Positions 8,720 through 18,992 of a DNA stretch of 50,021 bases are shown piece after piece. How positions within the stretch are numbered: the stretch's first letter is position 1; every line of letters begins with the position of its first letter. The translations under genes were made by a program, and so were the position numbers. The notes under the pieces were generated by a model. That model saw only the letters and a program-made list of their open reading frames with translations, ran no database searches and was not told the DNA's origin. This stretch comes from Acidovorax sp. MR-S7 (GTDB lineage Bacteria; Pseudomonadota; Gammaproteobacteria; Burkholderiales; Burkholderiaceae_C). Location of the stretch: NCBI RefSeq assembly GCF_000400995.2, contig NZ_DF238948.1:1-50021 (forward strand), in the 5' to 3' direction.

Positions 8720-10819
8720 TCACGCCGCGACGTGGTCCCCGCCGTGGGCGCCGAAGACCCGGTCCTTGAGCTTCGCCAGCTGGTCGCGCACACGGGCCGC
8801 CTGCTCGAATTCCAGGTTGCGCGCGTGCTCCAGCATGCGTTTTTCCAGCCGCTTGATCTCACGCGCGATGTCCTTCTCGGACATCTCCTCCAGCTCCGCA
8901 TGGCGCGCGGCCTCCTGCTCCAGGCGCTGCGCCTCCTGCCCCGTCTTCTCGCTGTACACGCCGTCAATCAGGTCTCTCACCTGCTTGACAATGCTGCGCG
9001 GCGTGATCCCCATCGCCTCGTTGTGTGCGATCTGCTTGGCGCGCCGGCGTTCCGTCTCGTCGATGGCTTTCTTCATCGAGTCGGTGACGCGGTCGGCATA
9101 CAGGATGGCCTTGCCGTGGAGGTTGCGCGCCGCGCGCCCGATGGTCTGGATCAGGCTGCGCTCGGCGCGCAGGAAGCCTTCCTTGTCGGCGTCGAGGATG
9201 GCGACCAGCGACACCTCGGGAATGTCCAGGCCCTCGCGCAGCAGGTTGATGCCCACGAGCACGTCGAACGCGCCCAGGCGCAGGTCGCGGATGATCTCCA
9301 CGCGCTCCACGGTGTCGATGTCCGAGTGCAGGTAGCGCACCTTCACGCCGTTGTCGGCCAGGTAGTCGGTGAGCTGCTCGGCCATGCGCTTGGTCAGCGT
9401 GGTAATGAGTACACGCTGATTCTTTTCTGTGCGAATGCGTATTTCCTGCAGCACATCGTCCACCTGGTGCGTGGCCGGGCGCACTTCCACCTCGGGGTCC
9501 ACCAGGCCCGTAGGCCGCACCACCTGGTCCACCACCTGGCCGGAGTGTTCCTTCTCGTAGTCCGCCGGCGTGGCCGAGACGAAGACCACCTGGCGCATGC
9601 GCCGCTCGAACTCCTCGAACTTCAGCGGCCGGTTGTCCAGCGCCGATGGCAGCCGGAAGCCGTATTCCACCAGCGTGGTCTTGCGTGAGCGGTCGCCGTT
9701 GTACATGGCCGAGAGCTGGCCGATCATCTGGTGGCTCTCGTCCAGGAACATGAGGGCGTCGGGCGGCAGGTAGTCGGTCAGCGTGGGCGGCGGGTCGCCC
9801 GGCTGCGCGCCCGAGAGGTGGCGCGTGTAGTTCTCGATGCCCTTGCAGTGCCCGACCTCGCTGAGCATCTCCAGGTCGAACCGCGTGCGCTGCTCCAGCC
9901 GCTGGGCCTCCACCAGCTTGCCCTCGCCCACGAAGCACTTCAGCCGCCCGTCCAGCTCCTGCTTGATGGTCTCCACGGCGGCCAGCACCTTGTCGCGCGG
10001 CGTCACGTAGTGGCTGCTGGGGTAGACGGTGAAGCGCGGCACCTTCTGCTGGATGCGGCCGGTGAGCGGGTCGAACAGCGAGAGCGTCTCGATCTCGTCG
10101 TCGAACAGCTCGATGCGGATCGCCAGTTCGCTGTGCTCCGAGGGGAACACGTCGATGGTGTCGCCGCGCACACGGAACGTGCCGCGCGCGAAGTCCTGCT
10201 CGTTGCGCGTGTACTGCATGCGTATGAGGCGCGCGATCACGTCGCGCTGCCCGATCTCGTCGCCCACGCGCATGATGAAGCGCATCTGCGTGTAGTCCTC
10301 CGGCGCGCCGATGCCGTAGATGGCCGACACGGTGGCCACGATCACCACGTCGCGCCGCTCCAGCACGCTCTTGGTGGCCGACAGGCGCATCTGCTCGATG
10401 TGCTCGTTGATGGCGCTGTCCTTCTCGATGAACAGGTCGCGCTGGGGCACATAGGCCTCGGGCTGGTAGTAGTCGTAATAGCTGACGAAATACTCCACGG
10501 CGTTCTTCGGGAAGAACTCGCGGAACTCGCTGTAGAGCTGCGCGGCCAGCGTCTTGTTGGGCGCGAACACGATGGCCGGGCGGCCCAGACGCGCGATCAC
10601 GTTGGCCATGGTGAAGGTCTTGCCCGAGCCGGTCACGCCCAGCAGGGTCTGGAACACCTCGCCATCGCGCACGCCCTCCACCAGCTTGTCGATGGCCTCG
10701 GGCTGGTCGCCCGCCGGCGGATACGGCTGGAACAGCTGGAACGGCGAATCGGGAAACTGGACGAACTGCCCGGCGGCGGGCTCGGTGGCGACTTCATGCA
10801 TGGCGGCGGTCAACGGCAC
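8720..10819 (-). CDS. uvrB: Excinuclease ABC subunit B
   Basis: The 699-residue DNA-damage recognition helicase works with UvrA and UvrC in nucleotide excision repair. The Walker A motif is [14 protein letters not shown] (about 60-73), the damage-probing beta-hairpin includes [12 protein letters not shown], and helicase motifs [18 protein letters not shown] and a C-terminal UVR helix pair are all present. Length is near E. coli UvrB (673) with short extensions. Two starts are possible (10819 and Met7 at 10801). No LexA box is visible in the 90-bp gap to the divergent aminotransferase gene. Confidence 0.96.
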   Translation of the reverse strand: MPLTAAMHEVATEPAAGQFVQFPDSPFQLFQPYPPAGDQPEAIDKLVEGVRDGEVFQTLLGVTGSGKTFTMANVIARLGRPAIVFAPNKTLAAQLYSEFREFFPKNAVEYFVSYYDYYQPEAYVPQRDLFIEKDSAINEHIEQMRLSATKSVLERRDVVIVATVSAIYGIGAPEDYTQMRFIMRVGDEIGQRDVIARLIRMQYTRNEQDFARGTFRVRGDTIDVFPSEHSELAIRIELFDDEIETLSLFDPLTGRIQQKVPRFTVYPSSHYVTPRDKVLAAVETIKQELDGRLKCFVGEGKLVEAQRLEQRTRFDLEMLSEVGHCKGIENYTRHLSGAQPGDPPPTLTDYLPPDALMFLDESHQMIGQLSAMYNGDRSRKTTLVEYGFRLPSALDNRPLKFEEFERRMRQVVFVSATPADYEKEHSGQVVDQVVRPTGLVDPEVEVRPATHQVDDVLQEIRIRTEKNQRVLITTLTKRMAEQLTDYLADNGVKVRYLHSDIDTVERVEIIRDLRLGAFDVLVGINLLREGLDIPEVSLVAILDADKEGFLRAERSLIQTIGRAARNLHGKAILYADRVTDSMKKAIDETERRRAKQIAHNEAMGITPRSIVKQVRDLIDGVYSEKTGQEAQRLEQEAARHAELEEMSEKDIAREIKRLEKRMLEHARNLEFEQAARVRDQLAKLKDRVFGAHGGDHVAA

Positions 10820-10833
10820 GCGGGGGCGGCCGT

Positions 10834-10839
10834 TAAAAT
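10834..10839 (+). promoter_or_regulatory. Possible -10 box for the aromatic aminotransferase gene
   Basis: TAAAAT sits in the divergent gap about 72 bases before the ATG at 10911, with a poor -35 upstream. Weak single-box evidence; nothing else promoter-like stands out in the gap. Confidence 0.35.
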
Positions 10840-10910
10840 TGCGGGTTGACCCGAAAGACTACCGTAGCTGGGGTCACGCCGTCCGATTTCTACCCTCCCA
10901 AGGACTTTCC

Positions 10911-12107
10911 ATGTCTCTGTTCACCGCCGTCGAAATGGCCCCCCGCGACCCGATCCTGGGTCTGAACGAACAATTCGCCGCAGATGCCAACCCCAACAAG
11001 GTCAACCTGGGCGTGGGCGTGTATTTCGACGACAACGGCAAGCTCCCCCTGCTGCAATGCGTGCAGGCCGCCGAGAAGGCCATGATGGACAAGCCCGCCG
11101 CCCGCGGCTACCTGCCCATCGACGGCATCGCCGCCTATGACAACGCCGTCAAGGCCCTGGTGTTCGGCGCCGGCTCCGACGTGGTCAAGGCAGGCCGCGT
11201 GGCCACCGTGCAGGCCATCGGCGGCACGGGCGGCCTGAAGATCGGCGCGGACTTCCTCAAGAAGATCAGCCCCAGCGCCAAGGTGCTCATCTCCGACCCG
11301 AGCTGGGAAAACCACCGCGCCATCTTCACCAACGCCGGCTTCGAGGTCGGCAGCTACCGCTACTACGACGCGGCCACCCGCTCGGTGGACTTCGACGGCA
11401 TGCTGGCCGACCTGAACGCCGCCGCGCCCGGCACCATCGCCGTGCTGCACGCCTGCTGCCACAACCCCACGGGCTACGACATCACCGCCGCGCAGTGGGA
11501 CCAGGTGATCGAGGCGGTCAAGGCCCGCGGCCTCGTGGCCTTCCTCGACATGGCCTACCAGGGCTTCGGCCACGGCATCCAGGAGGACGGCGCCGTCATC
11601 GGCAAATTCGTCGCCGCCGGCCTGAACATCTTTGTCTCCACCTCGTTTTCTAAGAGCTTCAGCCTGTACGGCGAGCGCGTGGGCGCCCTCTCGGTGGTCG
11701 CCAACGACAAGGACGAAGCCGCGCGCGTGCTGAGCCAGCTCAAGATCGTCATCCGCACCAACTACTCGAACCCGCCCACGCACGGCGGCGCCGTGGTGGC
11801 CGCCGTGCTGAACGACCCCGCGCTGCGCGCCCAGTGGGAGAAGGAACTGGGCGAGATGCGCGTGCGCATCAAGGCAATGCGCCAGAAGCTGGTCGATGGC
11901 CTCAAGGCCGCCGGCGTGCAGCAGGACATGTCCTTCATCACCACGCAGATCGGCATGTTCAGCTACTCGGGCCTGTCCAAGGACCAGATGGTGCGCCTGC
12001 GCAGCGAGTTCGGCGTCTACGGCACCGACACGGGCCGCATGTGCGTGGCCGCCCTGAACAGCAAGAACATCGACTACGTCTGCCAGGCCATTGCCAAGGT
12101 CATCTGA
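10911..12107 (+). CDS. Aromatic amino acid / aspartate aminotransferase (class I)
   Basis: The 398-residue fold-type I PLP enzyme moves amino groups between aromatic or acidic amino acids and 2-oxoglutarate, so it would serve the last step of Tyr/Phe synthesis or Asp metabolism. Family marks: MAPRDPILGLNEQF near the N-terminus, LHACCHNPTGYD, and the PLP lysine in STSFSKSFSLYGERVG (about 255). It resembles TyrB/AspC proteins of Burkholderiales; the substrate cannot be settled from sequence alone. The ATG is preceded by AAGGA. The next gene overlaps its end by 17 bases. Confidence 0.9.
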   Translation: MSLFTAVEMAPRDPILGLNEQFAADANPNKVNLGVGVYFDDNGKLPLLQCVQAAEKAMMDKPAARGYLPIDGIAAYDNAVKALVFGAGSDVVKAGRVATVQAIGGTGGLKIGADFLKKISPSAKVLISDPSWENHRAIFTNAGFEVGSYRYYDAATRSVDFDGMLADLNAAAPGTIAVLHACCHNPTGYDITAAQWDQVIEAVKARGLVAFLDMAYQGFGHGIQEDGAVIGKFVAAGLNIFVSTSFSKSFSLYGERVGALSVVANDKDEAARVLSQLKIVIRTNYSNPPTHGGAVVAAVLNDPALRAQWEKELGEMRVRIKAMRQKLVDGLKAAGVQQDMSFITTQIGMFSYSGLSKDQMVRLRSEFGVYGTDTGRMCVAALNSKNIDYVCQAIAKVI

Positions 12108-12702
12108 CGACGGCGCGGCGCTGCGGCGCCGCTTCGTGGGCGAAGCGCTCCAGAACCCGTACAACGCGGCCATTCTGGAGCGCTTGCCGCTTCTGGGCCT
12201 GCCCGATGCCTGGCTGGTGGCGGGCTGCTTGTTCCAGACCGTGTGGAACCTGCGCTCGGGCTTCGCGCCCACGGCGCACATCAAGGACTACGACCTGTTC
12301 TATTTCGACGCGGCCGACCTGTCCGCGCAGGCGGAGCAGGCCGTGCAGGCCCGGGTCAGCGCGCTCGTCGCCGATCTGCCCATCACCGTCGAAGCCAAGA
12401 ACCAGGCGCGCGTGCACCTCTGGTACGAGGACTGGTGCGGCCACCCCTATGGCGCGCTGCGTTCGTCGCGCGAGGGCATCGAGCGCTTCCTGATCCCCTG
12501 CACCTGCGTGGGCCTGCAGCCCGCCCTCGGGCAGCAGAGCCCCGTGCTGCATGCGCCCAACGGGCTGGAGGAGCTGTACGCGGGCCTGCTGCGGCCCAAC
12601 CCGCTGTGCCCGCACCTGCCGCTGTTCCAGGCCAAGGCGCGAAGCTACCGGGACCGGTGGCACTGGCTCGGCATCCGGCAACCTGCGGCCACGGCGGAAT
12701 AA
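12091..12702 (+). CDS. Nucleotidyltransferase-family protein (DUF925-like)
   Basis: This 203-residue protein resembles the small uncharacterised nucleotidyltransferase family with the WLVAGCLFQTVWN and HIKDYDLFYFD segments. The aspartates of KDYDLFYFD are the likely metal ligands of a pol-beta-type fold. No partner or substrate is known to me. The start given is TTG at 12091, overlapping the aminotransferase stop by 17 bases with no clear ribosome site; GTG at 12139 is an alternative but would cut conserved residues. It converges on the dioxygenase gene, with a palindromic repeat between them. Confidence 0.75.
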   Translation: MPRSSDDGAALRRRFVGEALQNPYNAAILERLPLLGLPDAWLVAGCLFQTVWNLRSGFAPTAHIKDYDLFYFDAADLSAQAEQAVQARVSALVADLPITVEAKNQARVHLWYEDWCGHPYGALRSSREGIERFLIPCTCVGLQPALGQQSPVLHAPNGLEELYAGLLRPNPLCPHLPLFQAKARSYRDRWHWLGIRQPAATAE

Positions 12703-12707
12703 GCATG

Positions 12708-12752
12708 TTTTTAGCCTCCAGCGCTTATCTAGCAAGCGCTGGCAGCTATCAA
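12708..12752. repeat. Dispersed palindromic repeat, copy 1 (convergent gap)
   Basis: The core CCAGCGCTT-(ATCTAG)-CAAGCGCTGG has AGCTAT on one side and TTTTAGCCT on the other. It fills the 46-bp gap between two convergent genes and could act as a transcription barrier for both. The stop codon of the dioxygenase gene (12749-12751) lies inside the repeat. Confidence 0.85.
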
Positions 12753-13585
12753 CTCCAGAGCATCGACCGCATCGAGATCGACGCGCCCTGGAACCCCGTG
12801 TTGAAGAAGCGCACCGCCTCGCCCGGCTCCACGGCGCCCGCGGCATACAGCAGCGGCAGGAAATGCTCGTGCGTGGGGTGCGCGAGCTGCGCCATCGGCC
12901 CCCACTGCTGGAACTGCGCCAGCCCTTCCAGCCGGCCGCTCTGCACCTGGTCCACCACCCGCAGGTCGAACGCGTTGGCCCATTCGTAGGCCGCGTTGAT
13001 GCCCGTGCCGGGGCGCATGGCGTGCAGGTTATGCACCACGTTGCCGCTGGCCACGATGAGCACGCCGCGCTCGCGCAGCGGCCGCAGCTGCCGGCCCAGC
13101 GCCCAGTGCTCGGAGGGCGGGCGGGCGTAGTCCATGCTGAGCTGCAGCACCGGGATGTCCGCCGCCGGGAACAAGGGCTGGAGGATGCCCCAGGCGCCAT
13201 GGTCCAGCCCCCACTCCGCTTCGTCCACGCCCAGCGGCCTACCAGTCGCGGGCGAGCGCAGTTCGGCGGCCAGCGCCCGCGCCACGGCGGGCGCGCCCGG
13301 CGCGGCGTATTGCTGCTCGAACAGCTCGCGCGGGAAGCCGCCGAAGTCGTGGATGGTGCGCGGCGCGGCCATGCCCGTCAGAAACCAGCCGCCGCGCGTC
13401 AGCCAGTGGGCCGACACGCACAGGATGAGCTGCGGCCGCGCGCGCGCCAGCAGCTCCGCGCCCAGGTCCTGCCAGGTGCGGCGCCAGGCGTTGTCCTCGA
13501 TCGCGTTCATCGGGCTGCCGTGGCCCAGAAACAGCACAGGCATGCGCGGCGAGGGGCCGAGCGCCTCCAGCACGGAAGAAGTCAT
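12749..13585 (-). CDS. ygiD: DODA-type extradiol aromatic dioxygenase (YgiD-like)
   Basis: The 278-residue member of the class III extradiol dioxygenase family (LigB-like; 4,5-DOPA dioxygenase YgiD). LFLGHGSPMNAI carries the first metal histidine. SAHWLT, DHGAWGILQPLF, ASGNVVHNL and AHPTHEHFLPLLYA hold the further His residues expected of the family. These enzymes open catechol rings with a non-haem metal; the true substrate is unknown. The ATG at 13585 is preceded by AGGA about eight bases away. The stop codon comes from the adjacent palindromic repeat, so the C-terminal end may have been set by repeat insertion. Confidence 0.88.
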   Translation of the reverse strand: MTSSVLEALGPSPRMPVLFLGHGSPMNAIEDNAWRRTWQDLGAELLARARPQLILCVSAHWLTRGGWFLTGMAAPRTIHDFGGFPRELFEQQYAAPGAPAVARALAAELRSPATGRPLGVDEAEWGLDHGAWGILQPLFPAADIPVLQLSMDYARPPSEHWALGRQLRPLRERGVLIVASGNVVHNLHAMRPGTGINAAYEWANAFDLRVVDQVQSGRLEGLAQFQQWGPMAQLAHPTHEHFLPLLYAAGAVEPGEAVRFFNTGFQGASISMRSMLWS

Positions 13586-13633
13586 GGAATTTCCTGAAAC
13601 AATGCCCGCCATTGTGTTTCCAAGCCGCCCGCC

Positions 13634-14509
13634 ATGCTCCAACCCCTCGCCCACACCCGCATCCTCAGCCTGGCCTTGAACCTGCCCGGCCCCGCCGCCC
13701 TGCTGCGCTGCCGCCGCATGGGCGCCGACTGCACCAAGCTGGAGCCGCCCGCCCCGGCAGGCCACGCCAGCGCCGACCCCATGGCGCTCTACAGCCCAGG
13801 CGCCTACGCCGCGCTGCACGAAGGCATCCGCGTGCTGCAGGCCCACCTGAAGACCGCCGAGGGCCAGGCCGCGCTGCAGGCCGAACTGGAGCGCGCGGAC
13901 GTGCTGCTCACGTCCTTCCGCCCCTCGGCCCTCGCCAAGCTCGGGCTGGCCTGGGAAGCACTGCACGCGCGCTACCCGCGCCTGTCGCTGGTGCGCATCG
14001 TGGGCACGGCGGGCGCGCGCGCCGAGGAGCCGGGGCACGACCTGACCTACCTGGCCGACGCGGGCCTGGTCACCGGCACCGCCATGCCTCCCACCCTCTA
14101 CGCCGACATGGCCGGCGCCCTGATGGCCAGCGAAGCCGTGCTGCAGGCGCAACTGGCCCGCGCCGCCACCGGCCTGGGCCAATGCGTGGAGATCGCCCTG
14201 GCCGACGCCGCCGCCTGGCTGGCCCAGCCGCGCGGCTGGGGCCTTACGGTGCCTGCCGGCGACGTGGGCGGCGCCCACGCGGGCTACCGCGTCTATGCCT
14301 GCGCCGATGGCCGCGTGGCCGTCGCGGCGCTGGAGCCGCATTTCGCCGCCCGCCTGTGCGAAGCCGCCGGCCTGTCGCCCGCCGCCGACCCGCGCGCCGC
14401 CGCCACGCACGCGGCCATTGCCGCCTTCGTGCGCGGCCACAGCCGCGCGGCGCTGGATGCGCTGGCGCAGGAGCGGGACATTCCGCTGCATACGCTGGCA
14501 AGCGATTGA
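13634..14509 (+). CDS. Short class III CoA-transferase family protein (CaiB/BaiF)
   Basis: The 291-residue protein shares CaiB/BaiF marks: LNLPGPAALLRCRRMGAD at the N-terminus, VLLTSFRPSALAKLGL, and GHDLTYLADAGLV containing the catalytic aspartate position. Members move CoA between acids or, as alpha-methylacyl-CoA racemases, epimerise a methyl branch. It is about 100 residues shorter than a typical CaiB protein; the deletions are mostly in the C-terminal half. Many Burkholderiales carry this short form and its substrate is unknown. It is divergent from the dioxygenase gene across 48 bp. Confidence 0.8.
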   Translation: MLQPLAHTRILSLALNLPGPAALLRCRRMGADCTKLEPPAPAGHASADPMALYSPGAYAALHEGIRVLQAHLKTAEGQAALQAELERADVLLTSFRPSALAKLGLAWEALHARYPRLSLVRIVGTAGARAEEPGHDLTYLADAGLVTGTAMPPTLYADMAGALMASEAVLQAQLARAATGLGQCVEIALADAAAWLAQPRGWGLTVPAGDVGGAHAGYRVYACADGRVAVAALEPHFAARLCEAAGLSPAADPRAAATHAAIAAFVRGHSRAALDALAQERDIPLHTLASD

Positions 14510-14604
14510 AGGGCCCCTCGCGCACACGGGAACGCAGCCGCCCCGCCCAGCTCCGCGCGTCCTGGCAGCGGCCCTGGAATGGCGGCCCGATATGCTTCTG
14601 TTTT

Positions 14605-14658
14605 CGTAGCTGCCGGCGCTTTCTGGACAAGCGCTGGAGGCCGATTTGATTTCAATCA
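14605..14658. repeat. Dispersed palindromic repeat, copy 2
   Basis: AGCTGCCGGCGCTTTCTGGACAAGCGCTGG is the repeat core, in two pieces AGCTGCCGGCGCTT and AAGCGCTGGAGG with a short loop, then GATTTGATTTCAATCAA. It lies in the 263-bp gap between the CoA-transferase and a small gene. The rest of the gap (14659-14772) has only a weak GC-rich dyad near 14690-14716. Confidence 0.85.
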
Positions 14659-14772
14659 ACGGCGCATGCAGCGCGGCACCGTCCGACACGGTTGTCGCTT
14701 TGTCCCCGACAGCCGTGCTGCCGCGGCTGCGGCTTCAATCGATGGGTATCCATAGAGATTTTGGAGCCCGCC

Positions 14773-15183
14773 ATGAAGCCCTTCGCCCTCGATCCCAGCA
14801 TGACCTCTGCCGCCGGAACGTTCTACCCCACGGGCTATGTGTTTGCCCTGTTCGCGGACGAGGCCGCCGCCCGCTCGGCCGGCCAGGCCCTGCAGGCGCA
14901 AGGCCGCGAAGACGTGGCCCACGCTGCGCCGGACGCCATCCTGCAGCACGTGGTGCGCACGCTGGGCAACGCCGACGAGCCACTGCCGTCGGTGGGCGCG
15001 GAGGGCGTGATCGTGCGTCGCATCGCAAAGCACGCGAGCCAGGGCGCGCATGCGCTGTTCCTGAAGGCGCAGGACGGCGACTCGCCCGAGAGCCTGGGCA
15101 CGCTGCTGCAGTCCCTGGGGGCGGTGGCGGCGTTCTACTATCGCCGGCTGGTGATCGAGGACCTGATTCCCCAGCCGGTGTGA
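14773..15183 (+). CDS. Hypothetical protein, 136 residues
   Basis: I do not recognise a named family. The protein starts MKPFALDPSMTSAAGTFYPT, has an FALFADEAAARSAGQALQAQ segment that looks like an alpha-beta sensor or general-stress fold, and ends in VAAFYYRRLVIEDLIPQPV. It has no signal peptide or membrane segment. The ATG at 14773 is preceded by TTGGAGCC; a start further upstream would add sequence unlike protein. It converges with ygiQ, with stops seven bases apart. Codon use and third-position GC match the neighbours, so it is probably real. Confidence 0.65.
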   Translation: MKPFALDPSMTSAAGTFYPTGYVFALFADEAAARSAGQALQAQGREDVAHAAPDAILQHVVRTLGNADEPLPSVGAEGVIVRRIAKHASQGAHALFLKAQDGDSPESLGTLLQSLGAVAAFYYRRLVIEDLIPQPV

Positions 15184-15190
15184 ACGCGCG

Positions 15191-17626
<2,436 letters not shown>

Positions 17627-17698
17627 CGGCGGGCTTTCATGGGGGCCGGGCATTTTAGGTGCCCGGCCTTGCCCTTGCACGCCGAAGGGCGCAAGCCC

Positions 17699-18154
17699 TT
17701 ACTTGGCCAGCGTCAGCGTGCCCTTCATGATGCCGGCGTGGCCGGGGAAGGAGCAGAAGTAGCTGTAGGACTCGCCGGCCTTGAGCGCGCTGGTGGCGAA
17801 GCTCACCGAATCGGTCTCGCCGCCGCCGATCAGCTTGGTGTGCGCCAGCACGCGCGCGTCGCCCGCCTTCACGTAGTCCTTGGCGGCGCCGGCGGCAATG
17901 CCGTCGGTCACGGTGCCCTGCATGTCGGCAGTCTTGGTCAGCACCCAGTTGTGGCCCATGGCGGCCTTGGGCAGCTTGCCCACGTGCTTGAGCTTGACGG
18001 TGAACTGCTTGCAGCTGGCAGGCACGCTGATCGCCTGCTTGTTGAACTGCATCGCGTCGTTGCCTTCGATCTCCACCGCGCAGTCGGCGGCCCATGCGGG
18101 CGCCGTTGCGGACAGGGCCAGCGCCAGCGCGAGAGGCTTCCAGTATCGGGTCAT
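17699..18154 (-). CDS. azu: Azurin (periplasmic blue copper protein)
   Basis: The 151-residue precursor has a Sec signal ending APAWA, predicted cleavage after residue 22. In mature numbering all type 1 copper ligands fall at their canonical places: His46 (MGHNW), Cys112 (YFCSFPGH), His117 and Met121, and the structural disulfide is Cys3-Cys26. It carries single electrons in the periplasm, for example to nitrite reductase or oxidases. It stands alone, 72 bp from ygiQ on the same strand. A Fur-like site lies about 37 bases before its start. Confidence 0.96.
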   Translation of the reverse strand: MTRYWKPLALALALSATAPAWAADCAVEIEGNDAMQFNKQAISVPASCKQFTVKLKHVGKLPKAAMGHNWVLTKTADMQGTVTDGIAAGAAKDYVKAGDARVLAHTKLIGGGETDSVSFATSALKAGESYSYFCSFPGHAGIMKGTLTLAK

Positions 18155-18190
18155 GTGCTTTTCTCCTTCGTAAAAAACGGGCTCAATAGA

Positions 18191-18205
18191 TGAGAACGAC
18201 TATCA
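18191..18205. promoter_or_regulatory. Putative Fur box upstream of azurin
   Basis: TGAGAAC-G-ACTATCA matches the 7-1-7 Fur core TGATAAT-N-ATTATCA at 11 of 14 positions. It is in the AT-richer patch of the azurin/yigZ divergent gap, 36 bases from the azurin ATG, where it could overlap that promoter. Confidence 0.45.
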
Positions 18206-18316
18206 ATCATAGGCGTTCCTGGCGCGCACCCTGTTGATGCATGTCAATTCCGCAAACAGGTGTGCCGGGCGGGTCCGCGCTGGCCGGCCCGGCATTGGCG
18301 GTACAGTCCCCGCGTC

Positions 18317-18904
18317 ATGCCGCAGACCCTCCTGGCGCCCACCCACAGCGAACTCGTCATCAAGAAAAGCCGCTTCATCGGCTGCGTGCAGCCCGTGGCA
18401 GACCGCGCCGGCGCCCAGGCCGTGGTGGCTGCGCTGTGGCAGCAGCACCCGGGCGCCGCGCACGTCTGCTGGGCCCTGCTGGCGGGCGGGCAGTCCGCCG
18501 CCGTGGACGACGGCGAGCCCAGCGGCACCGCCGGCCGGCCCATGCTGGACGTGCTGCGCCACCAGGAGCTGGAAGGCGTGCTGGCCACGGTGGTGCGCTA
18601 CTTCGGCGGCGTGAAGCTGGGCGCGGGCGGCCTGGTGCGCGCCTATACCGACACCGTGGCCCAGGCGCTGCTCCAGGCCGAGAAGATCCCGCTGCAGCGC
18701 CAGAGCACCTTGCGCTGCAGCGTGCCCTACCCGCTGGAAGGCCTGCTGCGCCGCGAAATCGAGGCCGCGGGCGCGCAGCTGCTCGACGTGTCCCACGGCA
18801 CGCTGGTGGAGCTGCACCTGCGCCTGCCGCAGCCGCAGGCGGAAGGCTTCGTGGCACGGGTGAACGACCTGGGCCACGGGCGCGTGGCCTGGCTGCCGGA
18901 CTGA
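18317..18904 (+). CDS. yigZ: IMPACT-family protein YigZ
   Basis: The 195-residue protein has the UPF0029/IMPACT N-terminal domain (KKSRFIGCVQPV, DDGEPSGTAGRPML, VVRYFGGVKLGAGGLVRAY) and a C-terminal DUF1949-like ferredoxin-fold domain from about residue 135. Eukaryotic IMPACT modulates Gcn2; the bacterial role is unclear though ribosome or nucleic-acid binding has been proposed. The start MPQTLLAPTH was chosen over an upstream Met because the family begins just before this point. Confidence 0.92.
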   Translation: MPQTLLAPTHSELVIKKSRFIGCVQPVADRAGAQAVVAALWQQHPGAAHVCWALLAGGQSAAVDDGEPSGTAGRPMLDVLRHQELEGVLATVVRYFGGVKLGAGGLVRAYTDTVAQALLQAEKIPLQRQSTLRCSVPYPLEGLLRREIEAAGAQLLDVSHGTLVELHLRLPQPQAEGFVARVNDLGHGRVAWLPD

Positions 18905-18992
18905 CTTCGGCCTGCAGGCCTACAGCCCGGCCGCCTGCCTGCGGCGACACTGCCCGGGTCGCCCGCCCAAGGGCTTTCTGCAAGGCCTGCCC

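Noticed and set aside
10820-10910. LexA/SOS box in front of uvrB
   Set aside because: No CTGT-N8-ACAG-like dyad is present in the 91-bp divergent gap.
12749-14689. Extension of the dioxygenase frame upstream to 14689
   Set aside because: Beyond 13585 the frame runs antisense to the CoA-transferase and has Arg/Gly/Ala-rich shadow composition; the family start and ribosome site are at 13585.
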